From contig NZ_CP032677.1 of the NCBI RefSeq assembly GCF_003627215.1, positions 4,655,501-4,719,500 of the forward strand: a stretch of DNA of 64,000 nucleotides, in the 5' to 3' direction. This stretch comes from Pseudomonas sp. Leaf58. Its GTDB lineage: Bacteria > Pseudomonadota > Gammaproteobacteria > Pseudomonadales > Pseudomonadaceae. The notes beneath the pieces were generated by a model. The model did no database searches. It was not told the origin of the DNA and saw nothing but the letters and a program-made list of their open reading frames with translations. The translations under genes were made by a program, and so were the position numbers. This document shows, piece by piece, positions 34,581 through 44,428 of the stretch (position 1 is the first letter of the stretch; every line of letters starts with the position of its first letter).

Positions 34581-35191
34581 TTACCCACCACCAGCCCCCA
34601 TCACCACCCCAAAGCCAATAAGCATCCCCCCCCGACAACCTCCCAACAACCCGCCCTCCCCGCTCACTCGCCATCCAGCCCCGCGCCCCATTAGCCAGCA
34701 ATGCATACCCCCCCATGCACCACCATTACAATGCCGCCATACGACGCCACCAACACCAAAAACTGCCCAGCAAACCCCACCTGCGGCTGAATGAACTGCG
34801 GAAACACCGCCAAAAAAAAGAACACCGCCTTAGGGTTCAGCAACTGCACCGACAACGCCTCAACAAAGCGCCGCCAAGGCGGTGAAGCTGGCGCCTCTTG
34901 CGGCACCAACCCTTGGCTACGCCACATACGCACACCCAGGTACAACAGGTACCCCGCCCCCGCATACTTGAGCACGCTAAACGCCACAGCCGAAGTTGCC
35001 ATAACCAACCCAACACCACTCGCCGCCAGCCCCGCCACAACAAACGCGCCCAGCACAATGCCGAAAATGCCAGGCAATGCCCCCACCCAGCCGTGGCGCA
35101 GCGCAAAGGAAAGCGTCAGCAGCACCCCAGGCCCAGGGCTCATTACCGTCAGTGTCGCCATCAACAAGAACAACCCATAACCCGTCATCAC
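34581..35191 (-). pseudogene. LysE/RhtB-family exporter broken at two poly-G tracts
   Basis: Amino-acid exporter of the LysE family (MMTGYGLFLLMATLTVMSPG; the conserved SPGPGVLLTL and GAGYLLYLGVRMW are present). As it stands, the frame ends after 166 aa at HGGVCIAG. If one G is removed from the 7-G tract at 34708-34714 and one from the 8-G tract at 34626-34633, the frame continues as HGGYALLANGARGWMASER and RLSGGMLIGFGVVMGAGG to a stop at 34581, giving the normal ~202 aa. The sequence thus carries two single-base insertions, by mutation, sequencing error or phase variation. It is divergent from a LysR gene. Confidence 0.8.
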
Positions 35192-35278
35192 TCAATCCCC
35201 TGGCCACGCATGATTGGCGAGCGGCACCCGCCGCGACAAACGCTTTAATTGCACCGCTGATGTGACTAAATTAGACAC

Positions 35279-36181
35279 ATGCTCACTCAGCTCCCACCTC
35301 TGAACGCCGTGCGTGCCTTCGCCGCCGCCGCGCGTCACCAAAGTTTCAGCCGTGCTGCCGAAGAGCTGCACGTAAGCCACAGTGCCATCAGCCGCCATAT
35401 CAAGCTGCTCGAAGGGCGGCTGGGCGTGGCGCTGTTCGAGCGGCGCACGCGGCAGTCGGTGCTCACCCCGGCCGGCCAGGCGTTTTACGAACAGGTCAGC
35501 CAGGCCCTGGCGCAAATCGCCAACGCTGCCAACGCACTGACGCAAAAGGGCTCTCCCGCCAAGGTCACCATCAACGTTCGCCCATCGTTCGCGGTGCGCT
35601 GGCTGATCCCTCGGCTGCCGGGTTTCATGCAACAGCATCCGGGCATCCACCCCGAAGTGCTCACCAGCACCCTGGCGCCGAATGCTGCGCGGGAGGCGTT
35701 CGACGTCATCATTCGGCGCGGCAATAGCGACTGGTCAGCTACGGTGCAGCCACACCCGTTGATGGAAGATCACCTTCGATTGGTGGCTGCGCCGGCATTG
35801 CTGCAGGCGTTGCCCATCACTACCCCGGCAGACCTGCTGGCACATACGTTACTGGCAGGCAAAACGCGGCCTGACGATTGGCTGCAGTGGAACCGGCTGG
35901 CGGGCCTGCGCAAGCCAGGCCGTCAGGCTGTGCTGACGTTCGACCACATGCACTTGGTGCTGCAAGCGGCCGTCGATGGCCTGGGCGTGGCCTTGTGCCC
36001 GGCCTCGCTGCTGGGAACGGACCTGGCCAGCGGGCGTCTTACTTGCCCACTGCCGGCCCTGCGCGTGCCGTTGACGCGCTATTACTTTGGCTTGCGCCAC
36101 GACGCCACGGAGCAGACCCGCACCTTCATAAACTGGCTGTTCCAACAGTGCGAAGAAGACGCTTTGCCACCCGCTTCATGA
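35279..36181 (+). CDS. LysR-family regulator (GcvA-like)
   Basis: 300-aa LysR-type regulator. Helix-turn-helix at residues ~20-45 (FSRAAEELHVSHSAISRHIKLLE) and a periplasmic-binding-like effector domain (~90-290). The opening LPPLNAVRAFAAAARHQSFSRAA is typical of the GcvA subgroup. It is divergent from the lysE-type exporter gene with 87 bp between the starts, the classical arrangement of a regulator and its target. The co-inducer is unknown. Confidence 0.9.
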   Translation: MLTQLPPLNAVRAFAAAARHQSFSRAAEELHVSHSAISRHIKLLEGRLGVALFERRTRQSVLTPAGQAFYEQVSQALAQIANAANALTQKGSPAKVTINVRPSFAVRWLIPRLPGFMQQHPGIHPEVLTSTLAPNAAREAFDVIIRRGNSDWSATVQPHPLMEDHLRLVAAPALLQALPITTPADLLAHTLLAGKTRPDDWLQWNRLAGLRKPGRQAVLTFDHMHLVLQAAVDGLGVALCPASLLGTDLASGRLTCPLPALRVPLTRYYFGLRHDATEQTRTFINWLFQQCEEDALPPAS

Positions 36182-36211
36182 TTGCCCCCAGGCGCACAGC
36201 GGTTAGCCGCA

Positions 36212-37744
36212 TTACGTAGCTTGCTCGGCGCCTGTTTCAACGTTGAGCGGGGGGCGCGCCAGTAGCGCCCCGACGATAATGGCGAACATCAACGCGGCAA
36301 TGCCTGCGGTTTGCAACACGGCTTGAAACCCGCCGATAAAGGCCTGCCGCGCCAACGGCGCCACCGCCTCACGCAAGCCGGGCTCCAGCAAGGCCAGCGC
36401 CGTGTGCAGGTCACCCGCAGCAACCCGCGTGGCCATCGCAGTAACTTGGTGCAATTGCCCGGGCGCCACGCTGGCCATGGCTTCGTAAAGTAGTTGCCCG
36501 CTGCGGGCGGCCAGCACGCCACCCAACACACCAATAGCCAGCACAATCGCCCCAAAGCGGGTGGTGGTGCTCAGCCCCGAGGCCATGCCGGTACGTTCAC
36601 GCGGCACGCAGGCCATGATGTTTTTCTGCGTGTCGCCATTCAGCAACCCGGCGCCAGCGCCCAACACCAGGCTGGCCAAGGCGAATGCGCTAAAGCCGCC
36701 ATAGCCTGTCGCCCAGGCACACAGCAGGTTGCCCGCGCCCACCAGCACCAGGCCCAGCGCAAACAGCTGTGCCGGGCTCAAGTGCGCGGCCAGGCGCATG
36801 CCCAGGCGGGGCGTCAGCAGCATGGCCACGGCAAACGGCAGCATGCCGGCGCCGGCGGCCAGGGCCGACAGCTGCAGGCCGTTTTGCAGGTACAGCGGCA
36901 GCAGGGTCATCATCACTTGGGCGCAGGCGGCGTAGGCGAACATGCCCAGCAAGGCGCCGACAAAACGCCCGCTGCGCATCAGCCGCAGGTCGATCATCGG
37001 CCGTGCCTGGCTGCGTTCGACCATGACGAACAGGCCGAACAGGAAGGCGCTGATCACCAGCCTGCCCAGGGTTTGTGCACTGCCCCAGCCCACCTGGTTG
37101 GCGTCGATCATCGCCCAGATCAGGTAGCCCAGGCTGCCGGCGAAGGTCAGGCTGCCCCATGGGTCGAGCCTGGCAGCGGCGCTGTCGCGCGACTCTTCGA
37201 CACTGCGCATCACCATTACCGCCAGCAGTGCCACCAACGGTAGGTTGATGTAGAAGATCCAGCGCCAGCCCAGGGTGCTGGCGATTAGCCCGCCCAACAG
37301 CGGCGCAAAGGTAATGGTGGCGCCCATGCAGGCGCCCCAGAAAGCCCAGGCGCGCAGGCGCTCTTGCGGCTGGTGGAAGCGGTTGCCGATCGCCGCCAGG
37401 GCTGAGGTCAGCAGCAGTGCTGCGCCCACACCCTTGGCGGCCCTGGCCAGGTCGAGGAACAACAAGCTGGGGGCGGCGCCGCAGGCCAGCGAGGCAAGGC
37501 CGAACAGGGCAAGGCCGAGCAGCAGCATGCGCCGCCGGCCAAAGCGGTCGGCCAGGCTGCCGGCGGGCAGCAGGCAGGCGGCGAAGGCCAACAGGTAAGC
37601 GCTGACCACCCATTCGATATCGGCGAACGAGCCGGACAGGTCGCGGGCGATACTGGGCAGGCTGACCGCGACGATGTTGGTGTCGAGGATGATCAGGGCG
37701 CAGACCAGGGAGGCGGTAAGCAGGGTGAAACGCGCAGAGGGCAT
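36212..37744 (-). CDS. MFS multidrug exporter, DHA2 (14-TM) family
   Basis: 510-aa major facilitator of the drug:H+ antiporter-2 type. It starts MPSARFTLLTASLVCALIILDTNIVAVSLP, the DHA2 motif (LDxTIVNVALP-like, here LDTNIVAVSLP) in TM1, with DRFGRRR in the TM2-3 loop and WRWIFYINLP (motif C region) around residue 165-175; 14 hydrophobic segments are evident. ATG at 37744 has GGAG 7 nt upstream; the frame is open further upstream, but that extension is hydrophilic and lacks a start site. Divergent from a LysR gene. Substrate unknown. Confidence 0.9.
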   Translation of the reverse strand: MPSARFTLLTASLVCALIILDTNIVAVSLPSIARDLSGSFADIEWVVSAYLLAFAACLLPAGSLADRFGRRRMLLLGLALFGLASLACGAAPSLLFLDLARAAKGVGAALLLTSALAAIGNRFHQPQERLRAWAFWGACMGATITFAPLLGGLIASTLGWRWIFYINLPLVALLAVMVMRSVEESRDSAAARLDPWGSLTFAGSLGYLIWAMIDANQVGWGSAQTLGRLVISAFLFGLFVMVERSQARPMIDLRLMRSGRFVGALLGMFAYAACAQVMMTLLPLYLQNGLQLSALAAGAGMLPFAVAMLLTPRLGMRLAAHLSPAQLFALGLVLVGAGNLLCAWATGYGGFSAFALASLVLGAGAGLLNGDTQKNIMACVPRERTGMASGLSTTTRFGAIVLAIGVLGGVLAARSGQLLYEAMASVAPGQLHQVTAMATRVAAGDLHTALALLEPGLREAVAPLARQAFIGGFQAVLQTAGIAALMFAIIVGALLARPPLNVETGAEQAT

Positions 37745-37997
37745 GGGTGGGCTCCGGGTGCGGAGCTGGTTGGCTTGGGCAATGCTGTTTGCCTGTAAGG
37801 TTGCCGGGGCTGCTTTGCCGCCCATCGCAGGCAAGCCAGCGCCTACACGTATGGCGCAGCCCTTAAAGCGGCGCTGTCCCTCCGGCAATCTTTGCCGCCA
37901 AGCCACCAGCCTTGTAGTGTTGGCCTCACCATAACGCCGCCAACCCTTAGGCTTGTTAGCCCCGGCGGCCTGCGTCATTACCCTGTAGGTAACACCC

Positions 37998-38861
37998 ATG
38001 GAAATCCGCCATTTCCGCTACTTCCTCTGCGTCGCCCGTCACGGTCACTTTACCCGCGCCGCCGAACAACTGGGCATCGCCCCACCCACCCTTAGCCGGC
38101 AGATTCAGGACATGGAGCGCGAGCTGGGCGTGCGCCTGTTCGAGCGTAATCAGCGCGAGGTCAACCTCACGGCCGCCGGGCAGGCACTGTTGATCGAGGC
38201 CGAACATGCCGTGCGCCAGTTCGACACCGCGCAACTGGGCGCGCAACGTGCTGCCCGCGGTGAAAGCGGGCGTATCGAATTGGGCTATGTGGCCTCGGCC
38301 GCGTACTCGGGCATGCTCCAGCAGCAAGTCACCCGCTACAGCGAAACCTGCCCCGGCGTGCGCCTGAACATTCGCGAGCTACCCATGGCCGAGCTGCCCG
38401 GCATGGTCCGCGATGGCCTGCTCGACCTTGCCTATGTGCGCTCACCGATGGAGCTGCCCGACCCGCTGCAAGCCATCGCCTTGCAACAGGAAGGCTTCGT
38501 CCTCGCCCTGCCCGCCAGCTCGCGGATCAATGAAGTGCCACACATCCCGGCCTCGCGCCTGGCCAATGAAACCTTCATCCTGCCCGAGCAAATCTCCGGC
38601 ACGCTGGAGGTGGCGGCACAGGGTGGTTTCGTGCCCAGGCTGGGCCCGCAGCCAGGTAGCCTGGTCGCAGTGATCACCCTGGTGTCGCTCGGCCAAGGCA
38701 TCGCAGTGGTGCCGGAATCGGTGGTGCAGCGCATTAGCCTGGCGCAGGTGAATTACCGGCGGATCGTCGACTGCCAAGCCAGCTCGTGGCTTAGCCTGAT
38801 CCACCGGCGCTTCGAGAAAGCGCCCGCCGCCATGAGGTACATCGAGATGATGAAGGGCTGA
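37998..38861 (+). CDS. LysR-family regulator
   Basis: 287-aa LysR regulator: MEIRHFRYFLCVARHGHFTRAAEQLGIAPPTLSRQIQDMERELGVRLFERN contains the N-terminal winged helix in the first ~65 residues in this order, and the substrate-binding domain begins ~residue 90 (GRIELGYVASAAYSGMLQQQ). It is divergent from the DHA2 exporter gene, 253 bp away, and probably controls it. The effector-domain style is that of the CatR/BenM-like subgroup; effector unknown. Confidence 0.88.
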   Translation: MEIRHFRYFLCVARHGHFTRAAEQLGIAPPTLSRQIQDMERELGVRLFERNQREVNLTAAGQALLIEAEHAVRQFDTAQLGAQRAARGESGRIELGYVASAAYSGMLQQQVTRYSETCPGVRLNIRELPMAELPGMVRDGLLDLAYVRSPMELPDPLQAIALQQEGFVLALPASSRINEVPHIPASRLANETFILPEQISGTLEVAAQGGFVPRLGPQPGSLVAVITLVSLGQGIAVVPESVVQRISLAQVNYRRIVDCQASSWLSLIHRRFEKAPAAMRYIEMMKG

Positions 38862-38967
38862 CCGCGTACATGGGTCTGAGCAGCGGTGCGGCCTTTTCAG
38901 AAACTGAAAAAAAACAAAGGGCAGCCATCCACTGGTGCCCTTTGCCGTTACTGCCAGGTGAACTCAA

Positions 38968-40359
38968 TCACCCCATCGAACGCGCCGCTACCGGCTGCGC
39001 ATGGCCCCGCGTGGTCACGATCCCCAGGAAGGAAATCACGATTGCCAGGCCCAACGTTGCACTCACTTCCGCGCGGTGCTCAGGCGTGTACATCATCACC
39101 GCCAATGCTCCGCCAATGAACAGGATCACCGCCCAGGTGAGGTACGGGAACAGCCACATGCGGAACTTCAGCTCGGTGTTCTCGCGCTCCAGGCGGCGGC
39201 GCATGCGCAGCTGCGAGATGGCGATGACCATGTACACCAACAAGGCGATGGCGCCAGAGCTAGCCAGCAAGAACTCGAACACGCCCTTCGGCGCGAAGTA
39301 GTTGAGCACGGCAATGGCGGCGCCGATCAGGGTGCTGCCGAATACCGCAGCGCGCGGTACGCCAACCTTGGAGGTTTTGTTGAGGAGGGCTGGGGCGTCA
39401 CCGCGCTTGGCCAGCGAGTACATCATCCGCGAGGCAATGTAGATCGACGAGTTCATGCAGCTGGTCACTGCCACCAGCACCACCAGGTCAACCATGAAGG
39501 CGGCGTTGGGGATGTTCATGATTTCCAGCGCACGCTGGTACGAGCCCACCACGGCCAGTTGTGGGTCGTTCCACGGTACCACCGAGATGATCACGAAGAT
39601 CGACAGGATGTAGAAGGTGCTGATACGCCAGATCACCGAACGGGTGGCCTTGGCGATGTTGCGCGACGGGTCGCTGGACTCGGACGCGGCGATGGTCACC
39701 GCCTCGGTGCCGATGAAGCTGAACATCACGGTGATGAACGCGCCGACCACTGCCGACCAGCCCTTCGGTGCAAAGCCGCCGTGCTCAGCGATCAAGCCAC
39801 TCAGGCCGCTGACCTCGCGGTTAGGCAACCAGCCCATCAGCGCGGCGAAGCCCAAGCCGATAAAGCCGAGAATGGCCGTGACCTTGAGGATGGCGAACCA
39901 GAACTCGAACTCGCCGTACTTGGCGACGCTGAACAGGTTGGTGCAGGCCAGTAGCAGCACCGAGGCCAAGGCAAAGATCCAGCTGTCTACCTGCGGGAAC
40001 CAGGCGTTCAGCACATGCCCTGCGGCCAGTGCTTCGATCGGGATCACCAGTACCCAAAACCACCAATACAGCCAGCCGATGGTATAGCCGGCCCAACGGC
40101 CGATGGCCTGGTCGGCGTAGGTGGAAAACGATCCGGTGTCGGGGTGTGCCACGGCCATTTCGCCGAGCATGCGCATGACCAGTACCACCAGGGTCCCGGC
40201 CACGAAATAAGAAATTATGGTTGCTGGCCCGGCCGCCGCGATGGCGTGACCAGAGCCTACGAAAAGTCCTGCGCCGATGATGCCGGCGATGGACAGCATC
40301 GTTACATGACGTGGCTTGAAACCTTGTGCAAGGTTGCCATCAGATCCCACGGTGTTCAT
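38968..40359 (-). CDS. Amino acid permease of the AAT family (GabP-like)
   Basis: 463-aa APC-superfamily transporter with 12 predicted membrane segments. Family signatures: GFKPRHVTMLSIAGIIGAGLFVGSG in TM1, and MRMLGEMAVAHPDTGSFSTYAD in TM2-3 (the E-M-x-x-x-x-P-x-x-G-S-F motif of AAT permeases), followed by FIGTEAVTIAASESSDPSRN in the TM6 region. Closest in type to gamma-aminobutyrate permeases, but the substrate cannot be fixed from sequence. It is followed by no obvious catabolic partner. Confidence 0.88.
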   Translation of the reverse strand: MNTVGSDGNLAQGFKPRHVTMLSIAGIIGAGLFVGSGHAIAAAGPATIISYFVAGTLVVLVMRMLGEMAVAHPDTGSFSTYADQAIGRWAGYTIGWLYWWFWVLVIPIEALAAGHVLNAWFPQVDSWIFALASVLLLACTNLFSVAKYGEFEFWFAILKVTAILGFIGLGFAALMGWLPNREVSGLSGLIAEHGGFAPKGWSAVVGAFITVMFSFIGTEAVTIAASESSDPSRNIAKATRSVIWRISTFYILSIFVIISVVPWNDPQLAVVGSYQRALEIMNIPNAAFMVDLVVLVAVTSCMNSSIYIASRMMYSLAKRGDAPALLNKTSKVGVPRAAVFGSTLIGAAIAVLNYFAPKGVFEFLLASSGAIALLVYMVIAISQLRMRRRLERENTELKFRMWLFPYLTWAVILFIGGALAVMMYTPEHRAEVSATLGLAIVISFLGIVTTRGHAQPVAARSMG

Positions 40360-40717
40360 TGATGTTGTTCTCTTTTTGCTGACACAAGGATGGACGGGCA
40401 GATGTAGGCGAAAATATCTCCTTTGAAATCAATAAGTCGACATGTAAACCGCGCGCTGTTGTTGATATTTGGCACGCGTCACAGAGCAAGGTGCCAGTGC
40501 GGGTCGGGCTTCATTTAAGCCCCGCAGGGCTGTGGGAAATTACACGAGAACGCCCCGGAACTGTTCGATCACGACAGCGCATTTCGATTAGCGCCAGATG
40601 TCGCGAATGGCATGCCCGTTCGCGTCACCCGGTCGTTTGGCGCTTTTGTTTTTCATTTGAATGTGTTGCGGCTATTACGGCCCTTTCGCGGGCGCGCCCG
40701 CGAAAGGGCCAGTAGCC
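40360..40717. other. Intergenic region between the permease and gudD genes
   Basis: 358 bp with no convincing gene. It should hold the promoter of the permease gene (AT-rich part near 40390-40470) and ends with a 32-bp perfect palindrome. I see nothing else structured. Confidence 0.5.
40679..40710. terminator. Perfect 32-bp palindrome after gudD
   Basis: Two 16-nt arms, GGCCCTTTCGCGGGCG and its exact reverse complement, meet without a loop immediately 3' of gudD. REP-like; likely acts as message-end stabiliser or terminator. Confidence 0.6.
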
Positions 40718-42073
40718 TTAACGCACCAGGCAAGGCCGTTTGTTATCGAAGCGCCACCCCGGGATCAGAAACTGCATCGCCACACTGTCATCCCGCGCCC
40801 CCAACCCCATGTTGCGGTAGCACTCATGGGCCTTGGCCAACTGGTCTTCATCCAGCTCCACGCCCAGCCCAGGCCGCGCCGGCACGCGCACATGGCCGTC
40901 GACGATGCGCAGCGGCTCGCGGGTAAGGCGCTGGCCGTCCTGCCAAATCCAGTGGGTGTCGATCGCGGTGATCTCGCCCGGCGCCGCCGCCGCCACCTGG
41001 GTGAACATCGCCAGCGAAATATCGAAGTGGTTGTTGGAATGTGAACCCCAGGTCAGCCCCCAGTCGTTGCACATCTGCGCCACCCGCACCGAACCCTGCA
41101 AGGTCCAGAAGTGCGGATCGGCCAGCGGGATGTCCACCGACTGCAACTGGATCGCGTGGCCCATCTGCCGCCAATCGGTGGCAATCATGTTGGTAGCGGT
41201 GGGCAAGCCGGTGGCGCGGCGGAACTCGGCCATCACTTCGCGGCCCGAGTAGCCGTTCTCGGCACCGCAGGGGTCTTCGGCGTAAGCCAGCACTTCATGC
41301 TTGTCGCGGCACAGGGCAATAGCCTCTTGCAGCGACCAGGCGCCGTTCGGGTCCAGGGTGATGCGCGCTTGCGGGAAGCGTTCGGCCAAGGCCGTCACCG
41401 CTTCCATTTCCTCCTCACCGCGCAGTACGCCGCCCTTGAGCTTGAAGTCGCTGAAGCCATAACGCGCCTGGGCGGCCTCCGCCAGGCGCACCACGGCGTC
41501 TGCGTTCAGGGCCTTTTCGTGGCGTAGGCGCAACCAGTCATCATCGCTATCGGCTTCGTTGCGGTAGGCCAGGTCGGTTTGCTGGCGGTCGCCGATGTAA
41601 AACAGGTAACCGAGCATCTTCACTGCGTCGCGCTGCTGCCCCTCGCCCAGCAGGGCCGCCATCGGCACGTTCAGGTGCTGGCCGAGCAGGTCGAGCAGTG
41701 CCGCTTCGATGGCCGTTACCGCATGCACGGTAATGCGCAGGTCGAAGGTTTGCAGGCCACGGCCGGCTGCGTCGCGGTTGGCGAAGGTTTGCCGCATGGC
41801 ATTGAGCACACGCTGGTAATGGCCAATCGGCTGGCCGACCACCAGGCTGCGAGCGTCTTCCAGGGTTTGCCGAATCGTCTCGCCGCCGGGCACTTCGCCC
41901 AGGCCGGTATTGCCAGCGCTGTCACGCAGCACCACCACGTTGCGGGTGAAGAACGGGCCATGGGCACCACTGAGGTTGAGCAGCATGCTGTCGTGGCCGG
42001 CAACCGGGATCACGCGCAGGTCGGTAACCACGGGGGTGCCGGTATGGGTGGCGGGCGTTGTGTGCATGTTCAT
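40718..42073 (-). CDS. gudD: Glucarate dehydratase
   Basis: Enolase-superfamily enzyme that dehydrates D-glucarate (and L-idarate) to 5-keto-4-deoxy-glucarate. 451 aa from the ATG at 42073. The KxK base is in FSDFKLKGG (~residue 215); the metal ligands are D in ITLDPNGAW, then E in [13 protein letters not shown] and the following Asn; the general-base His is in [16 protein letters not shown] (~residue 345), which is diagnostic of glucarate dehydratases. It is downstream of the MFS gene gudP (19 bp), as one operon, and divergent from a FadR-type regulator. Confidence 0.95.
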   Translation of the reverse strand: MNMHTTPATHTGTPVVTDLRVIPVAGHDSMLLNLSGAHGPFFTRNVVVLRDSAGNTGLGEVPGGETIRQTLEDARSLVVGQPIGHYQRVLNAMRQTFANRDAAGRGLQTFDLRITVHAVTAIEAALLDLLGQHLNVPMAALLGEGQQRDAVKMLGYLFYIGDRQQTDLAYRNEADSDDDWLRLRHEKALNADAVVRLAEAAQARYGFSDFKLKGGVLRGEEEMEAVTALAERFPQARITLDPNGAWSLQEAIALCRDKHEVLAYAEDPCGAENGYSGREVMAEFRRATGLPTATNMIATDWRQMGHAIQLQSVDIPLADPHFWTLQGSVRVAQMCNDWGLTWGSHSNNHFDISLAMFTQVAAAAPGEITAIDTHWIWQDGQRLTREPLRIVDGHVRVPARPGLGVELDEDQLAKAHECYRNMGLGARDDSVAMQFLIPGWRFDNKRPCLVR

Positions 42074-42092
42074 GGTTGTTGTCTCGTAGTTA

Positions 42093-43445
42093 TCAGTGGG
42101 TCTGGCCCAGGGCCGATGGGGCCTTGAGCGCACCGGAAGGGGCGCCCTGTGGGCGAATGCGTACGAAGAAGACGGCGATGGCTGCCAGCACCGACGTTAC
42201 CGCCAGGCCGTAGAGGCCGCCCTGGATCGACCCGGTCTGCTGCTCCAGCAGGCCGAAGGTAGTGGGGGCAACGAAGCCGCCGAGGTTACCGACCGAGTTG
42301 ATCAGCGCGATCACTGCCGCCGCAATGCGGGCGTCCAGGTAGCCCTGCGGGATGGGCCAGAACAGTGACGACGCCGACTTGAAGCCGATGGCCGCAAAGC
42401 ACACGGCGACAAAGGCGAACACCGGCCCACCGGTGGTGGACATGAACATGCCGATGGCCGCGATCACCAGCGCAGCCGCCACCCAGGCTTGCTGGAACTT
42501 CCAGCGTGCCGAGCCGGCGGCAAAGGCGTACATGGCCAGGATCGAGATCAGCCACGGGATCGAGTTGAAAAAGCCGACCTGTAAGTCGCTGAGGTCACCC
42601 ATGCGCTTGATGATGCTGGGCAGCCAGAAGGTGGCGGCGTAGATGGTCAGCTGGATGCAGAAGTAGATCAGGCAGAACAGCACAATCTGGCGGTCCTTGA
42701 GCAGGCTCCAGGCCGATGGTTTGGCCGCACCGACGGCTTCGCGCTCACGCTGCTCGCGGTCGATGGTGGCCACCAGCGCCTGCTGCTCGGCTTGGCTTAA
42801 CCACTTGGCGTCCTGCGGTGTGGAGTCGAGCCAGAAGTACACGAAGAAACACAGCGTCACCGAGGCCATGCCTTCGATGAACAGCATCCACTGCCAGCCA
42901 TGCATGCCCAGGCCCTGGATCTGCATCAGCGCACCGGCCAGCGGCCCGGAAATCAGCGAGGCCAGCGCCGAGCCGCTGAGGAAGATGGCAATCGCCTTGC
43001 CCCGCTCGGCCGCCGGCAGCCAGCGGGTGAAGTAGTAGATCACCCCGGGGAAAAAGCCCGCTTCGGCAACGCCGAGCAGAAAGCGCATCACATAAAACTG
43101 GGTTTCGTTCTGCACAAAGGCCATGCCCGTGGCCACCAGCCCCCAGGTGAACATGATGCGGGTCAGCCACAGCCGCGCACCGACCTTCTGCAGCAGCATG
43201 TTCGACGGCACTTCGAACAGTGCGTAGCCGATGAAGAACAGCCCGGCGCCAAAGCCATAGGCCGCGGCGCTAATGCCCAGGTCGCTTTCCAGGTGCGGGC
43301 GGACGAAGCCGATGTTGACGCGGTCGAGGTAGTTGACGATGAACATGATGACGAACAGCGGCAGGACGTGGCGCTTGACCTTGGCCACGGCGCTGGCCAG
43401 GGCGTCGCCTTCATTTCGTGCGGGCGGAGCGAGGGTGTCGTTCAC
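42093..43445 (-). CDS. gudP: MFS hexarate transporter (glucarate/galactarate)
   Basis: 450-aa anion:cation symporter (ACS) family MFS protein with 12 membrane segments. [14 protein letters not shown] is followed by [26 protein letters not shown], the typical TM1 with D-R-x-N-x-G. The start is GTG at 43445, with GGGAGAT 6-7 nt upstream; the frame is open further up, but no ribosome site is present there. It lies just before gudD in the same operon, so glucarate or galactarate is the likely substrate. Confidence 0.9.
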   Translation of the reverse strand: MNDTLAPPARNEGDALASAVAKVKRHVLPLFVIMFIVNYLDRVNIGFVRPHLESDLGISAAAYGFGAGLFFIGYALFEVPSNMLLQKVGARLWLTRIMFTWGLVATGMAFVQNETQFYVMRFLLGVAEAGFFPGVIYYFTRWLPAAERGKAIAIFLSGSALASLISGPLAGALMQIQGLGMHGWQWMLFIEGMASVTLCFFVYFWLDSTPQDAKWLSQAEQQALVATIDREQREREAVGAAKPSAWSLLKDRQIVLFCLIYFCIQLTIYAATFWLPSIIKRMGDLSDLQVGFFNSIPWLISILAMYAFAAGSARWKFQQAWVAAALVIAAIGMFMSTTGGPVFAFVAVCFAAIGFKSASSLFWPIPQGYLDARIAAAVIALINSVGNLGGFVAPTTFGLLEQQTGSIQGGLYGLAVTSVLAAIAVFFVRIRPQGAPSGALKAPSALGQTH

Positions 43446-43669
43446 TTGCGGATCTCCCACTAATTGTTTTTGTGCGGGTCGAGGTTGTCTGACAGGGCAG
43501 TGGGGAGGAGCATATGCGCGGCGAAGTTGTACGACAAGGTCAGCAACATCGACAAAATCGCAAAATACAAGCTGCGACAATGCCAATTTGCTGGGATCAT
43601 GCAAAAACAGCCAAGCTACTAGCGGAGTTGAAGATAGGAAAAATAGGCGAAAAATAATTTTATCGATTA

Positions 43670-43684
43670 ACTTGTCATACAAGT
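43670..43684. promoter_or_regulatory. Operator candidate for the glucarate-operon regulator
   Basis: ACTTGTCATACAAGT, a 6-3-6 inverted repeat, lies 19 bp before the start of the FadR-type gene and in the divergent region with gudP. The CTTGT-N3-ACAAG form is typical of FadR-family operators. Confidence 0.65.
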
Positions 43685-43703
43685 ACAAGCAACGGATCAC
43701 ACC

Positions 43704-44405
43704 ATGGCCCCCGAACACGCCCGCAAGCGCGGCCACAGCCGCGCCCATGACTTGGTTTCCAGCCTGACCCAACAGATTTTGCTGGGCACCTTCAAGCCAG
43801 GCGACAAACTGCCCTCAGAGAACACCTTGGTGCGCGAGCATGGGGTCAGCCGCACCGTGGTCCGCGAAGCCTTGTCGAAGCTGCAGGCTTCGGGCCTGGT
43901 GGCGCCACGCCACGGTATCGGTACGTTCGTCATGGAGCGTCAGGCCCAGGCTGGCCTGCGCATCGCTGCGGAAAGCGCAGCGAATGTGCGCGACCTGCTG
44001 GAGCTGCGTATTGGCCTGGAAGGCCAGGCCGCCGCCCTGGCCGCCCTACGCCGTGATGAGGGGCACTTGGCGCGGATGTGCCAGGCGCTGGATGACTACC
44101 AGGACCTGGCAGCCGCCGGCGACAGCTGCATCGAGGCCGACCGGCGCTTTCACCTGCTGATTGCCGAGGCTACCGGCAACCTGTATTTCACCGAGATGCT
44201 GCTGCAGCTGGGCAATGGCTTGATTCCGCGCAACCGCATGGCGGTGGCTGAACGCAGTGGGGCGAAACTGGCACGGCAGGCATACCTGGCCAACCTGGAG
44301 CATGAGGCGATCCTCAATGCCATCCGCCGGCAAGACCCGGACGCAGCGCGGGCGGCTATCTGCCTGCATCTGTCCAATAGCCGGGATCGGTTGTTGCCGA
44401 ACTAG
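43704..44405 (+). CDS. FadR-type GntR regulator of the glucarate operon
   Basis: 233-aa regulator. N-terminal GntR winged helix (VSSLTQQILLGTFKPGDKLPSEN... then VREHGVSRTVVREALSKLQASGLV) and C-terminal FCD domain with a probable metal-binding set of His/Asp residues (DRRFHLLIAEATGN, then H in the last helices). It is divergent from gudP-gudD, and a 15-bp palindrome lies in front of it, so it most likely represses the glucarate genes and itself. The effector is inferred from context only. Confidence 0.88.
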   Translation: MAPEHARKRGHSRAHDLVSSLTQQILLGTFKPGDKLPSENTLVREHGVSRTVVREALSKLQASGLVAPRHGIGTFVMERQAQAGLRIAAESAANVRDLLELRIGLEGQAAALAALRRDEGHLARMCQALDDYQDLAAAGDSCIEADRRFHLLIAEATGNLYFTEMLLQLGNGLIPRNRMAVAERSGAKLARQAYLANLEHEAILNAIRRQDPDAARAAICLHLSNSRDRLLPN

Positions 44406-44428
44406 GGGCCGCTGCGCGGCCCCGGCCA

